Positions 44,228 through 53,913 are shown, numbered from the stretch's first letter. The stretch: 64,000 nt of DNA from CAYTBN01 sp964436045 (GCA_964436045.1 CAYTBN010000011.1:62001-126000); one strand, 5' to 3'. Numbers and translations are program-made. The notes: generated by a model from the sequence alone, not told the origin.

Positions 44228-44680
44228 TCACATCCCGCTGGCCATCATCAGGAACACGAAGGGAACGGCGATGCAGGTCATCAGGGCCGAGATGCCCGCG
44301 CCGATTCCGCAGACGAGGTAGGCCGTCTTGATCTTGCTCCGCGCCTGCTCGTAGTCGTCGTTCACGATGGCCGTCTTGGCCCCGGAGGTCATCACCAGCC
44401 CGATGATGCCGAACAGGGGCGAGCAGAACAGCAGGGTCAGGATCGAGACCGCCATCGCCGTGCCAGTGTCGGGGGGCTGGCCCTGCGTCGCGTAGGGGGC
44501 GTATCCCTGATGGGGGCCCGTGGGGATCGGAGCCGGGGGCTGCAGGTAGGGGTTGGGCTGGGTGTACGGATCGGGCGGCGGTGGCTCCGGCGGCGGCTGG
44601 GCCTCGAGCTGCGCGCCACACTGGGGACAGAACGACGTGGTTACGGTGATCGCGATGCCGCAGTTGGGGCAGTTGCTCAT
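44228..44680 (-). CDS. zinc-ribbon plus CD225/dispanin-like two-TM protein
   Basis: 150 residues. N-terminal zinc ribbon (CPNCG...CPQCG), Pro-rich linker (QPPPEPPPPDPYTQPNPYLQPP), then a CD225-type tail: AVSILTLLFCSPLFGIIGLV, then NDDYEQARSKIKTAYLVCGIGAGISALMTCIAV, the family pattern of a reentrant helix, a (D)Y..A...s...k stretch and a TM helix. Minus-strand TATCAT at 44707-44712 may be the -10. Confidence 0.8.
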   Translation of the reverse strand: MSNCPNCGIAITVTTSFCPQCGAQLEAQPPPEPPPPDPYTQPNPYLQPPAPIPTGPHQGYAPYATQGQPPDTGTAMAVSILTLLFCSPLFGIIGLVMTSGAKTAIVNDDYEQARSKIKTAYLVCGIGAGISALMTCIAVPFVFLMMASGM

Positions 44681-44767
44681 GGGTCGTCTCCGGGGTGCGA
44701 TGGCCCATGATACGGGGTGGCGTGGGTTGGGGGAAACGGCCCGCCGTCCGAACAGGATCGTGGCCGC

Positions 44768-44905
44768 TCAGCCGAAGGGGCCGATCACCCGGTTGCGGCC
44801 GCCCTGCTTGGCGGCATCCAGCCGCGTGTCGGCGACGCGGACCAGCTCCGCCGCAGTCTCGCCGTCGGCCGGATAGCTCGCGACGCCCGCACTCAGGGTC
44901 ACCAC
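44768..44905 (-). pseudogene. 3' remnant of a GGDEF diguanylate cyclase
   Basis: Only the last 46 residues of a GGDEF domain remain: VTLSAGVASYPADGETAAELVRVADTRLDAAKQGGRNRVIGPFG (quoted across its two conserved elements, the SAGVA strand and the AKQGGRNRV tail). In full-length proteins these follow the GG[D/E]EF loop by about 50 residues. Upstream sequence in the same frame is unrelated and no signature loop exists nearby. The remnant cannot be active. Confidence 0.7.
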
Positions 44906-45042
44906 GCCTGGGTGGCAAGTATAGGGAGACCGGAGCGAGAGATCGGTGGCTTGGAGCGGGTTATGGCCACCTGGTCGAGGACCCCACGCCCGGCCTCCCT
45001 GTTTGTCCATCGGACGGGCGCCCGATGCCTTGAGGATCGAAT

Positions 45043-46275
45043 CTACTCGAAGACCTTCTCGTCGATGCCGTCGACGCCGCCCGCATCCATCTCCGGATTC
45101 CTCCGATCAGCCGCCGCGTCGATGATCTCCGCGAACAGCTCGTGCTGGATCAGCAGGTCCATGATCTCATTGGAGCCGGTCCATATCATCGGCAGTCGCG
45201 CGTCCCGCAACATCCGCTCCAGGGGGTAGACCGTCGTGTAGCCGATGCCGCCGACGACCTGCATGGCGATGTTGACCACGTCCCACGCCGAGCGGGTCGA
45301 GAACTTCTTGGCCTCGGAGACCATCCGGCGGGCGTCTTGACCGCTGTCGGCCGTGCGCGCCGCCAGGTAGACCAGCCCGCGGGCCGCGTCGAGCAGGGTC
45401 GCGGCCTCCGCCAGCTGGAAACTCACCGCCTGGAACTGCCGGATCTTCTTGCCGAACGCCTTGCGCCGATCCGCGTAGCGGACCGCCACCTCGATGGCGG
45501 CGCGGGCCGTGCCCAGCGCGCCCGCTGCGCTGGTCATCCGCTCGGGCACCATCATCCGGTTGAAGACCTCGGCGCCGCCGTGCAGTTCGCCGACCAGGTT
45601 CTCGGCCGGCACCTCGATGCTGGGGAAGGAGATCCGCGCCGTGCCGCCGCCGCGGGTGCCCATCAGCCCGTACAGGTACTCCACCTGCACGCCCATCTCC
45701 CGCTCGACCACGAAGGCGCTGATCGCCCGGTGCGGGTGGACCTCGTCGCCGCCAGTGCGCGCGTAGACCAGGAAGTAGTCGGCTCCCTCGCCACCGACGA
45801 TGAACCGCTTGGCCCCCTCGAGCACGAACACGTCACCCCGCTGCTTCGCCCGGCATGTGGCGCCGAAGAAGTCGCTCCCCCCGCGGGGCTCGGTGAGCGC
45901 CTCGGCGCAGGTCATCTTCCCGGCCAGAGTGGGCCTCAGGTAACGCTCCTTGAGGTCGTCGGAGCCGAAGGTGTGCAGCGCCTCGCCGACGATCGATGGC
46001 AGCGAGTACAGGCAGCCCAGCGACGTGCCGAGCACGCCGATCTCCTCGAGGACCGCGGTCTCGCCGGTCCAGTCCAGCCCCCGGCCGCCCCACTCGGGGT
46101 CGAAGCGCAGGCCGAGCAGGTTCCGTTCCGCCGCGGCCTCCAGGTAACTGCGCGGGTAGCGCACCTCGTCGGCGTCCATCCGCCGCAACAGGTCGGGATC
46201 GACGGCGTCGCGCGCGAAGGCCCGGGCCTCGTCGCGAACGGCGCGCTCAGCGTCGGTCAGCAGCACGTCGAGCAT
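45043..46275 (-). CDS. acyl-CoA dehydrogenase
   Basis: 410 residues from ATG 46275 (GGAGG 5 bases upstream, minus TACGCT hexamer at 46306-46311). Acyl-CoA dehydrogenase motifs: AEALTEPRGGSDF (FAD/substrate), GAKRFIVGGEGADYFLVYA, RKAFGKKIRQFQAVSFQLAE, QVVGGIGYTTVYPLERMLRDARLPMIWTGSNEI. Thr366 replaces the catalytic Glu of the medium-chain class, but Glu245 in VPERMTSAAG occupies the alternative catalytic position of isovaleryl-CoA and long-chain enzymes. So it probably oxidises branched or long acyl-CoA. Confidence 0.93.
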   Translation of the reverse strand: MLDVLLTDAERAVRDEARAFARDAVDPDLLRRMDADEVRYPRSYLEAAAERNLLGLRFDPEWGGRGLDWTGETAVLEEIGVLGTSLGCLYSLPSIVGEALHTFGSDDLKERYLRPTLAGKMTCAEALTEPRGGSDFFGATCRAKQRGDVFVLEGAKRFIVGGEGADYFLVYARTGGDEVHPHRAISAFVVEREMGVQVEYLYGLMGTRGGGTARISFPSIEVPAENLVGELHGGAEVFNRMMVPERMTSAAGALGTARAAIEVAVRYADRRKAFGKKIRQFQAVSFQLAEAATLLDAARGLVYLAARTADSGQDARRMVSEAKKFSTRSAWDVVNIAMQVVGGIGYTTVYPLERMLRDARLPMIWTGSNEIMDLLIQHELFAEIIDAAADRRNPEMDAGGVDGIDEKVFE

Positions 46276-46339
46276 GGAACCTCCAGGAAGTGGAGGCACT
46301 AGCCTAGCGTAGCCGCCCAGGGGGGGCGCGGTTCGCGTG

Positions 46340-46345
46340 TACAAT
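46340..46345 (+). promoter_or_regulatory. probable -10 element (TACAAT) of the kinase-STAND-WD40 pseudogene
   Basis: TACAAT ends 7 bases before the GTG at 46353, implying a leaderless transcript like 6747-6752 and 27414-27419. Promoter may still fire although the gene is broken. Confidence 0.45.
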
Positions 46346-46813
46346 CTTTTCCGTGCCTCCTGACCTCCCCGATCCACCGGACGATCTCGGTGATCCGGCG
46401 GCCAACAACGCTTCCGTGCTGGAGGCGGGTGCGGCCGTGGACCAGTTCCAGGTGGTCCGCCTGCTCGGGCGCGGGGAAGAGCTCCTTCGTGCTCGCAGGT
46501 GTGATCCCACGGCTCCAGGAACAGGAACGCTGGCTGGCGATGCGGATGCGTCCGGGACGGCACCCGCTGCGGGCGCTGGCGGCGTTGCTGATGGCCCGGG
46601 GCAACGCCGAGACCGCCCAGCGGATCACCGCCCGCTTCGAGAGCGGGCCGAGCGTCTCGCTGGACACGTCTTCGATCCCGGATCTGGCCTCCCCGGGCGC
46701 GGCGTTGGCCGCCGCCGAACGTGAACTCGGCGAGGAGCTGGCCGAGCACCCCACACGGCTCGCGCTCAAGCTGCTGAAGCTGGCGGAGGCCCAGCAAACC
46801 CGCGTGCTGCTGT

Positions 46814-48625
46814 TTGTCGATCAGCTCGAGGAGGTCTTCACCCTGGGCCTCGACCGGGCGACCCGGCGGACCTTCCTGGACGCAGTCTGTCGCGCTGCCC
46901 CTGCTGCAGTTCGCCGCGCATCTGCTGTGGCAGCGGCGGGACGAGAACGGCAAGACGCTGCGGCGGGCCGCGTACGGGGACATGGGTGGGGTCGCAGGCG
47001 CCCTCGCCCACCACGCCGATGGCATTCTCGAGGAACTCGGGGCGGACCAGGTGTCGGCGGCGCGGTTGCTGCTGTTGCGGCTGGTGACCCCCCTCGGCAC
47101 CCGCCAGACCCGCCCGCGGGGCGAGCTGCTCGCGGGGCTGGGGCCCGAGGCCGAGGATGTGCTGGACCGGCTGGTCGCCGGACGGCTGGTGGCGGCGCGG
47201 CGGTCGCTGGACAGGCGGGTGCGGCGGGGGGCGGGGGAAGAGGCCGAGCTGGAGCTGGTCCACGATTCGCTGATCCGGACCTGGGGCCGGCTCGCCCGCT
47301 GGATCGACGAGACCCACGAAGAGCGCGCCTTTGTCGACGACGTGCTGCCAGCGGCCCAGCGCTGGGAGCGGCGCAATCGCGACAGGGACTCGCTGTGGCA
47401 GGGCGAGGTGCTCGCCGAGGCGGTGCGGTCCCGCGGGCGCTGTACCGGCGAGGTTCCGCTGTCCGTGACCGAGTTCCTCGACGCGGGCCTGGCGCGGGAG
47501 AAGCAGCGGCTGGCCACCCGCCGCGGGCTGACCATCGGCGCCATCGCCGTGCTGGCGCTGGTGGCGGTGGCCATGAGCGCGTTGACCTACGAGGCACACG
47601 AGCAGCGGAGTGCCGCCGAGGAGCAGCGCATCGAGGCCGAACAGCGGCGAGCGGAGGCCGAGCTCCGCCGGGCCGAGGTGGAACGGGAAGGCGCCGCGGC
47701 TGCGTTCCGCCGCGGCGACCTCATCGAGGCCAGGTCCAAGCTGCGCTCCTCGCTGGAGACCGCGGACGATCCGGGGGCCCGCGCCCTGTGGTGGCACCTT
47801 CGCCGCACGCCGTTGACCTGGCAACGGAAGCTCGGATCGATGGTCTGGGCCACGGATCTCTCCCACGACGGCACCACGGTCGCCGCGGGTGCCCAGGACG
47901 GCCTGGTCTACCTGATCGACGTGGCGACCGATTCGCTGGTGACCCTGCGGGGCCACCGCGATCAGGTCTTTGCCGTCGAGTACAGCGGGGACGGCCACCA
48001 CCTGGCATCGGGCGCTCAGGACGGCGATGTGCTCGTCCGCGAGGCCACGTCGGGGACGGTCCTGTGGCGGGCGGCCGCCCACACGGGACGGGTGACCGCC
48101 ACCCACTTCGACCCGTCCGGCGGGCGGCTGGTCACCGGCAGTCAGGATGGCACCTTCGCCGTGTGGGACGCGGGCACAGGCGAGCTGTTGCACCGGGTGA
48201 CCTGGGAGGGTGACGGACCCCTGGGGTTGGACTTCAGTCCCGACGGTCGGCTCCTGGCCGTGGGTGGCCGCGGCGGCGGCCTGGCGATCTGGGACACCTC
48301 GAACTGGGAGCTGGAGCGCACCGTGCGGTCCGGGGAGAGGTCGATCCCGGCGGTGCGCTTCAGCCCGGACGGCGCTCGACTGGCCGCCGCCATCCCGGGC
48401 GAGGGCATCGTGGTCTACGAGACCGCGAGCTGGCAGGCTGGATCGGTCCTGGGAGCCGGACATGGCCCGGAAGACCTGGACTTCTCCGCCGACGGCCGGA
48501 TGCTCCTGTCCGGGGGCGAGGATCGGACCGTCCGCGTGTGGGACGCGGCCACCGGAGCGGAGATCCGGCGTCTGGACGGGCACGAGTCACCGGTCTGGGG
48601 TGTACGGTTCGGGCCGGCGGGGTGA
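46814..48625 (+). pseudogene. central fragment of the kinase-STAND-WD40 pseudogene
   Basis: Open frame whose genuine coding starts near 46892 (LPLLQFAAHLLWQRRDENGKTLRRAAYGDMGGVAGALAHHADGI, the C-terminal helical part of an nSTAND module). A transmembrane helix (GLTIGAIAVLALVAVAMSAL), a short coiled coil (EEQRIEAEQRRAEAELRRAE) and the first six or so WD40 blades follow. Terminated by the in-frame TGA. The ATG at 46814 is an artefact of the other frame. Whether it is translated is unknown. Confidence 0.7.
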
Positions 48626-48628
48626 CAG

Positions 48629-50467
48629 GTGGTCTCCGCCGCCGGGGACGAGACCGTGAGGCTCTGGGATCTGTCCGTGCTGCCCGCTGCGGATGCAACG
48701 CGGGGGCACGACGGCGGTGTCACGGGGCTCGCTTTCCGTCCGGACGGGCTGGCGCTGGCGTCCGCTGGCGTGGACGGCACGGTCCGGCTCTGGGATCCCC
48801 TCACGGGGTACCCGACCGGGCAGGTGGTGTCCCAGGATCAGGAGCTGAATCAGCTCGCCTACCATCCGACTCGTCCGTTGCTGGCCGCGACTGCGGCCGA
48901 TGCGAGGGCCCGGATCTGGGATCTGGAGAGTGGCGAACTCGACGGCATCGTGACCGGGCACAATCGCCACACCTGGGGGGTCGACTGGAGCCCCGATGGC
49001 CGGCTGCTGGCCTCGTCGGACCGGGGCGGCCGGGTGGTGCTGTGGGACCTGCAGCGTGGCGTGGCCCGCCACGTGATCGACCGCGGACCGACGGGCATCT
49101 GGGGCGTGCGGTTCCGGTTCGACGGCAGGGAGTTGCTGGCCGCGGCCGACCGGGGAGAGCTGGTGGTCTGCAGCGCGATCAACGGGCAGGCATGGCAGGT
49201 GATCCAGGCCCACGAACCGTCGCGAACCTGGGCCGTGGATTACAGCCCGGACGGGCGGCTGGCGGCCTCGGGCGGCGACGATCGGGCGGTGCGGCTCACG
49301 GATCTTCGCACCCGTCGGACGCGGATGCTGGGTCGCCTCGATGCCCGCATCCACGGGGTGCGGTTCCATCCGGACGGGGAGCGGCTGTGTGTCACCGCCG
49401 CCGACGGCGGGGTGTACCTGTGGCCGCTGGATGGCAGCGATCCGGTCGCCCTGGCGGGGCATCGATCCGAGGCCAACGTCTGCCGCTTCAGCCCCGATGG
49501 GCGGCTGCTGGCCACCAGCGGCGACGACCACGCCCTGCGCCTGTGGGACGTGGACAGCGGCCGGCCCTTCTGGCGCACGGTCGCACTGCTCCCCGCGACC
49601 CGCTCGATCCTGACCCACCGTGGCTGGCAGACCACCGAGGGCGAGGCGCTGCAACCGCCCACCGCGGGCTGGCGCGACGCCCTGGAGGGGGCCCGGCTGG
49701 CCTCGGCCCACGGATCCGACCGGCTCTGCCTGGCCACCTGGGAGGGGCGGATCCAGTCCTGGGACATGGATCGCGACGTGGCCCTGGGCGAGCAGGAGGT
49801 CGCGACCATCCGCGATCTGCTGGCCGGTCCCGGTGGGTGTCTGGCGTTGCTGGAGGGGGGCGATGTGGTCGTGGTCGGGACCGACGGGGAGCTGCGGAAG
49901 GTGGGCACTGGCAGCTCCGCGGTGGCCTGGGACGGGGAGGAGATCCTGCTGGCAGCGGCGGGTGGGCTCCACCGGGTCGGTGCGGACGGGAGCGCGCTCG
50001 GCGCCCGCCGGGCGGACGAGGGCGCCGTCGCCATCGCCGCCATCGCCGGCGGACTCGTCGCCGGCTACGGCGCGGGCGGATTCCAGTTCCTGGCCTCCGG
50101 ACCCGGGGCGTCGAACCGGACCGAGTTCGAGGACGTGCCGGCCAGCGCGGTGACGCGGGTGGCGGCTGGAGCAGGCGGCACGGCGGTGGTGGGATTCGCC
50201 AGCGGTGAGCTGGGGGTGTGGGACCCGCACAACGGCGGACGCCTCCACCGCTGGAAGCTTCACGGCGCCATCACGGACGCGGCCTGGAGCGGGGGCCGGC
50301 TGCTGGTCGCCAGCGAGCTGGGCGACCACCTGGACGTGGACCTCTCGGTCTACGAGTGCGATCGCTGCGAGGTGCTTCGCGAGGTGTGGGCGGGCGTGCC
50401 GCTGGTGTGGGAGGAGGGCCACCCCGTGGCGCTGGACATCCCGCCGGATCACGCCTGTCGCGAGTAG
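48629..50467 (+). pseudogene. C-terminal WD40 fragment of the same pseudogene
   Basis: Same frame as the previous fragment, continuing one codon after the TGA, from a GTG codon at 48629. It holds about eight WD40 blades (ETVRLWDL, GTVRLWDP, ARIWDL, GRVVLWDL, GVYLWPL, HALRLWDV, GRIQSWDM, GELGVWDP) and the normal-looking C-terminus (CEVLREVWAGVPLVWEEG). It may be mis-called as an independent gene, but lacks a signal peptide and a ribosome binding site of its own. Confidence 0.7.
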
Positions 50468-50488
50468 GTTGGTTCGGATCCGGCGGGC

Positions 50489-52294
50489 TCAGCTCACCGT
50501 ACGGGCCAGCCGGAAGCCGACGTAGACGTAGCGATCCGTTGGCTTGGCGCCCGAATGGCGGGCGGCGACCCGCACGTCCCGGGACACGCTCTGGTAGGAA
50601 CCGCCGCGGACCACGCGCACCGTGCCGCTCGCGGGCCCGATGGGGTCGAGCAGCTCCTCGGTGGTTGCGTAGGGGGCGTACCAGTCCCAGACCCACTCGC
50701 CCACGTTGCCGCTCATGTCGTACAGCCCCCGGGCGTTGGGCTGACGGCGCCCCACCGGGTGGGTCATCCCGCCGCCGTTCTTCCAGTACCAGGCCACGGT
50801 CTGCAACTCGGCGGAGCCGGCATACAGCAGCTCCTCGTTGGCGCGGGCGGCCAGCTCCCACTCGGCCTCGGTGGGCAGCCGGAAGCCGTTGGCCTCGGGT
50901 ACGCGGACCATGGTGCCGCCTTCGACGCGATAGGCGGGCGCCAGTGCCTCCATCGTGGACAGCCGGTTGCAGAACTGGAGGGCCTCGAACCAGCTGACGG
51001 AGGTCACCGGATGATCCTCGCCGCTTGCCCGGGCCGGCGCCCGCCCCATCACCGCCCTCCACTGGGCGACGGTCACCTCGGTGGTGCCGATCATGTAGGG
51101 CTGGGAGACGCGGACCGGGTGCAAGGTCTCGTCCGGCTTTCTGCCGGGCTGGTCGTCCGGGCTGCCCATCCAGAACTGGCCGGGCTCCACGTAGACCATC
51201 AGCACGCCGTGCTGGTGTTCCACCAGCGTGCCTGGCTTCTCCTTGCCCGGCACCTGCAGCACACGGGTGTCCTCGGCAGCCCAGCGGTCGGCCGACGAGG
51301 TGGCCACCGGACGGGGAGAGATGGCGGTCTGGGGGTGCGCTCCGGAGAAGCCCCCCGAGTCCGGGCCATCCTCCTCCGGCGGGGCGAACCACTCGATCAG
51401 CCAGGCCGCCAGTCCCGGGTTGCCGGGGAGATCGCCCAGGGCCAGCCGGATCTCCTGGGCCATCTCGGCGGTGTCCTCGTAGCGGTCGTTTCGCTCCCGC
51501 TGCAGGGCCCGCTGCAGGATCGGCACCATCTCCGGCATCCGCCGGGCCACCCTGGCCATCGCCTCGTCCACGTCGGCCTCGTTGACCTGGCGCAGCACGT
51601 TCATCAGCTGGGGGTCGTAGAACACCACCTCGCCGGAGATCATCTCGGCGATGAGCGAGCCGAGGCCGAACTGGTCGGAGCGGCCGTCCATCGTCTCGCC
51701 GCGCACCTGCTCGGGGCTCATGTAGATCGGCGTGCCCTTGGTCACGTCCACCGCGCTGGTCTGGAACAGGTTGGCGGCCGACTTGGCGATGCCGAAGTCC
51801 AGCACCTTGACCACGCCCGTGTGGGTGATCATCACGTTGGACGGCTTCAGATCCCGGTGGACCAGGTTCAGCGCCTCGCCGTTCTCGTCGACCGCGCCGT
51901 GGGCGGCTGCCAGCCCCTCGCCCAGCTGGATCGCGATCTCGGCGATCACCGGGCCGGGCAGATCACCCTTCTGGTCGACCAGCTTGAGCACCTCGAGCAG
52001 CGAGCGGCCGTCCACGAACTCCATCGCGATGTAGTAGTCGTCGCCCTCCTGGTCGAACTCGTAGATCTCGACCAGGTTCTTGTGCTGCAGGTACCCGCCC
52101 ATCCGCGCCTCGTTGATCAGCGCATGGACGACCCGGTCGTTCTCGGTCACGTGGGGGAGGATCTGCTTGATCGCGACCTGCTTGCGGAAGCCCATCGGAC
52201 CCGAACGCACCGCCCGGTAGACGCGGGCCATCGCGCCCTCGCCAACGACCTCTTGCAGCACGTACTTGCCGAACTGCCTGCCCTTGTCCGACAT
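50489..52294 (-). CDS. Ser/Thr protein kinase fused to a C-terminal FGE-sulfatase domain (kinase C)
   Basis: 601 residues from ATG 52294. Kinase domain at residues about 10-285: GEGAMARVYRA, AIKQILPH, HRDLKPSNVMI, LDFGIAK, SPEQVRGE (APE position). A Ser/Ala linker precedes an FGE-like domain (residues 375-600) with YMIGTTEVTVAQWRAVMG, HPVTSVSWFEALQFCNRLS, LPTEAEWELAARAN, GLYDMSGNVGEWVWDW and GFRLAR. No transmembrane helix is present between the domains, so the FGE module is probably cytoplasmic and used for binding. Close paralogue of the kinase at 62170. The in-frame starts upstream of 52294 are rejected because the sequence before MSDKGRQ lacks coding character. Confidence 0.92.
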   Translation of the reverse strand: MSDKGRQFGKYVLQEVVGEGAMARVYRAVRSGPMGFRKQVAIKQILPHVTENDRVVHALINEARMGGYLQHKNLVEIYEFDQEGDDYYIAMEFVDGRSLLEVLKLVDQKGDLPGPVIAEIAIQLGEGLAAAHGAVDENGEALNLVHRDLKPSNVMITHTGVVKVLDFGIAKSAANLFQTSAVDVTKGTPIYMSPEQVRGETMDGRSDQFGLGSLIAEMISGEVVFYDPQLMNVLRQVNEADVDEAMARVARRMPEMVPILQRALQRERNDRYEDTAEMAQEIRLALGDLPGNPGLAAWLIEWFAPPEEDGPDSGGFSGAHPQTAISPRPVATSSADRWAAEDTRVLQVPGKEKPGTLVEHQHGVLMVYVEPGQFWMGSPDDQPGRKPDETLHPVRVSQPYMIGTTEVTVAQWRAVMGRAPARASGEDHPVTSVSWFEALQFCNRLSTMEALAPAYRVEGGTMVRVPEANGFRLPTEAEWELAARANEELLYAGSAELQTVAWYWKNGGGMTHPVGRRQPNARGLYDMSGNVGEWVWDWYAPYATTEELLDPIGPASGTVRVVRGGSYQSVSRDVRVAARHSGAKPTDRYVYVGFRLARTVS

Positions 52295-52616
52295 GGATCC
52301 ACCGTCCGCTACCCGCCCCGCAGGCGCGTGGAGTATAGCGTTCAGCGTCCCGACTGCCACCCGCCGTGAGCGGGTGGAAACGGCGTTTCGCTTCACCGGG
52401 CATGCCCCGGGGCCGGGTGTAACAGCGAATCCGTAACATCGCGGGGAGGTCGGGGCCGGATTCGCAGAGCCGTGGATCCACAACAAACGCTGTCACGGCG
52501 GCGATCTTCCGTCCATCGGCGGCCGCTGGCTGACGGACTGGCACGCTCGTTGCTGTCTCTGGAGACCGAACGCGCCGGCTGTCTCGGGAGCGACCCGGCG
52601 CGGAGGGAGATCCGAG
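52295..52616 (+). other. intergenic region between divergent kinase C and MYXO-CTERM-like lipoprotein genes
   Basis: No gene of support. A TATACT (minus) at 52332-52337 lies 38 bases before the kinase start. Two consecutive perfect hairpins, 8-bp arms CCACCCGC/GCGGGTGG (52357-52364, 52370-52377; 5-base loop) and 5-bp GAAAC/GTTTC (52377-52389), lie just upstream of that hexamer and could be an operator for the kinase gene. Confidence 0.4.
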
Positions 52617-53711
52617 ATGAGCGATCTTCGCATTCACGAGGCCTTCCGACGATCCATGAACCACGAGCGCAGTCACCGCGGCTGGAGGGGATCCGGCGCA
52701 CTGGCCGTCGGCGCGCTGGCCGCACTGCTCGGCGCCACCAGCGGGTGCGACACGATGGCCGAGGACGGCCTGACCGCGGACGACGCTCAGGAGATGATCG
52801 ACACGCTCAACGCGGTCGGTACCGAGTCCAAGCTCCAGACGGTCCTTGGCGATCCACTGACCGGCGAGGTCGTGGACATCCAGCTGGACCCGCCCCACGC
52901 TCCCTTCGACTCCGACAGCATCGCGTCGTCCACCATCCCCGACGTGCTGGAAGGGCCCATCGAGCAGCTCGTCATCGACGGGAGCGGGCTGGATCCCGAC
53001 GATCCGGTCCAGGCCGACATCCTGGTCTACATCATCGACGATCTGGTCCCCGACATGGTCCAGACCGCGTCCGATCAGCTCCACAAATCCGTGATCACCA
53101 TGCTGGACGAGGGATGGGACGATCTGTCGATCGCGGACAGCGAGTCCTTCGACTTCGAGGATTGGCCCTGCTGGGGCGAGATCGAGTACGAGATCTCGCT
53201 GGAGGAGTTCGACGGCCTGTCGTTCGAGATCGCGGACCTGACCTTCGACTTCGTGGAGGAGGACAGCGCCCTCGGTGTGGTCGGCCTGGCCCCGGATGTC
53301 TGGCTGGTGCTCGAACAGCAGACGGTGCACCTGGCGGCCCTGCACGATCGCACCCTCGGCTCGGTCACGTTCGTCGACGAGACGCTGGGGTCGGACGAGG
53401 TCGCCTGCTGGCGGTTCCAGCTGGCGACCACCGCCGCCGACGCGCTGGCGGCGGCGATCCGGCTCAACGAGGCCGGGCCTGTGGCCATCGAGTTGCCGGA
53501 ACCTGCCGGGGATGACGACGACGACGACGACTCGGCGGTCGGGGACGACGACGATGGCGGCGCCTGTGCCTGCGCACAAGGCGAACCGGCCCCGGGGGAG
53601 CTGGTCGTGCCGATCCTGCTGATGGGGTTGTGGCTGACGGGGAGGGTCAGGCGTTCTCGGTCTGCCAGATCCGGAGCAGCTTGCGGCCGAACCAGAATGC
53701 CCCGGCCATGA
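52617..53711 (+). CDS. lipoprotein-like secreted protein with MYXO-CTERM-like C-terminal tail
   Basis: 364 residues, GGAGGGAG upstream of ATG 52617 (an ATG 13 codons later is possible). Signal peptide with lipobox GATSGC, then an acidic beta/alpha body without recognisable domain. Near the C-terminus is a poly-Asp linker, then GGACACAQGEP, a hydrophobic helix (ELVVPILLMGLWLTG) and an Arg-rich end (RVRRSRSARSG). Cys motif, helix and basic tail are the layout of MYXO-CTERM tails, which direct proteolytic processing and surface anchoring by a rhombosortase-like or myxosortase enzyme. The 3' end overlaps the next minus-strand gene by 65 bases. Confidence 0.72.
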   Translation: MSDLRIHEAFRRSMNHERSHRGWRGSGALAVGALAALLGATSGCDTMAEDGLTADDAQEMIDTLNAVGTESKLQTVLGDPLTGEVVDIQLDPPHAPFDSDSIASSTIPDVLEGPIEQLVIDGSGLDPDDPVQADILVYIIDDLVPDMVQTASDQLHKSVITMLDEGWDDLSIADSESFDFEDWPCWGEIEYEISLEEFDGLSFEIADLTFDFVEEDSALGVVGLAPDVWLVLEQQTVHLAALHDRTLGSVTFVDETLGSDEVACWRFQLATTAADALAAAIRLNEAGPVAIELPEPAGDDDDDDDSAVGDDDDGGACACAQGEPAPGELVVPILLMGLWLTGRVRRSRSARSGAACGRTRMPRP

Positions 53712-53913
53712 ACATCGTCACCAGGCCCATGACCACGGCCAGCACCAGGATCGTCTGCTCCTTGTAGACCAGCAGGGTCTCGGCGTCGAAGAACGTGCCG
53801 GTGTCGTCGTAGGGCATCTGCATGCGCACGTAGACGACGATTCCGAGGACGACGTTGACCGACAGGGAGATGCCGGAGAGTCCGGCACAGACGTAGCCCA
53901 TGTAACGCAGCAT
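53647..53913 (-). CDS. small two-TM membrane protein
   Basis: 88 residues. Two membrane helices (GLSGISLSVNVVLGIVVYV and TILVLAVVMGLVTMFMAGAFWF) separated by an acidic loop (MQMPYDDTGTFFDAE). No family recognised. The upstream AT-rich stretch (TATAAA on the minus strand, 53964-53969) is a possible promoter. Overlaps the lipoprotein gene tail convergently. Confidence 0.55.
   Translation of the reverse strand: MLRYMGYVCAGLSGISLSVNVVLGIVVYVRMQMPYDDTGTFFDAETLLVYKEQTILVLAVVMGLVTMFMAGAFWFGRKLLRIWQTENA

Larger units (their letters stand above)
46353..50467 (+). pseudogene. disrupted Ser/Thr kinase - STAND NTPase - WD40 protein gene
   Basis: Pieces of one ancestral protein appear in three frames. 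Frame of GTG 46353 gives an N-terminus and the start of a kinase glycine loop (DQFQVVRLLGRG). At about 46465-46475 this jumps into another frame at a STAND P-loop (SGAGKSSFVLAGVIPRL), so the whole kinase domain is gone. That frame continues through DQLEEVFTLGL to TFLDAV, then near 46885-46899 jumps to the frame of LPLLQFAAHLLWQRRD, losing the Walker B to sensor region. A TGA at 48623-48625 interrupts the WD40 array between VWGVRFGPAG and QVVSAAGDETVRLWDL. The rest (TM helix, about fourteen WD40 repeats) is well preserved. Both jumps coincide with short shared G/C-rich sequences. Confidence 0.82.
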
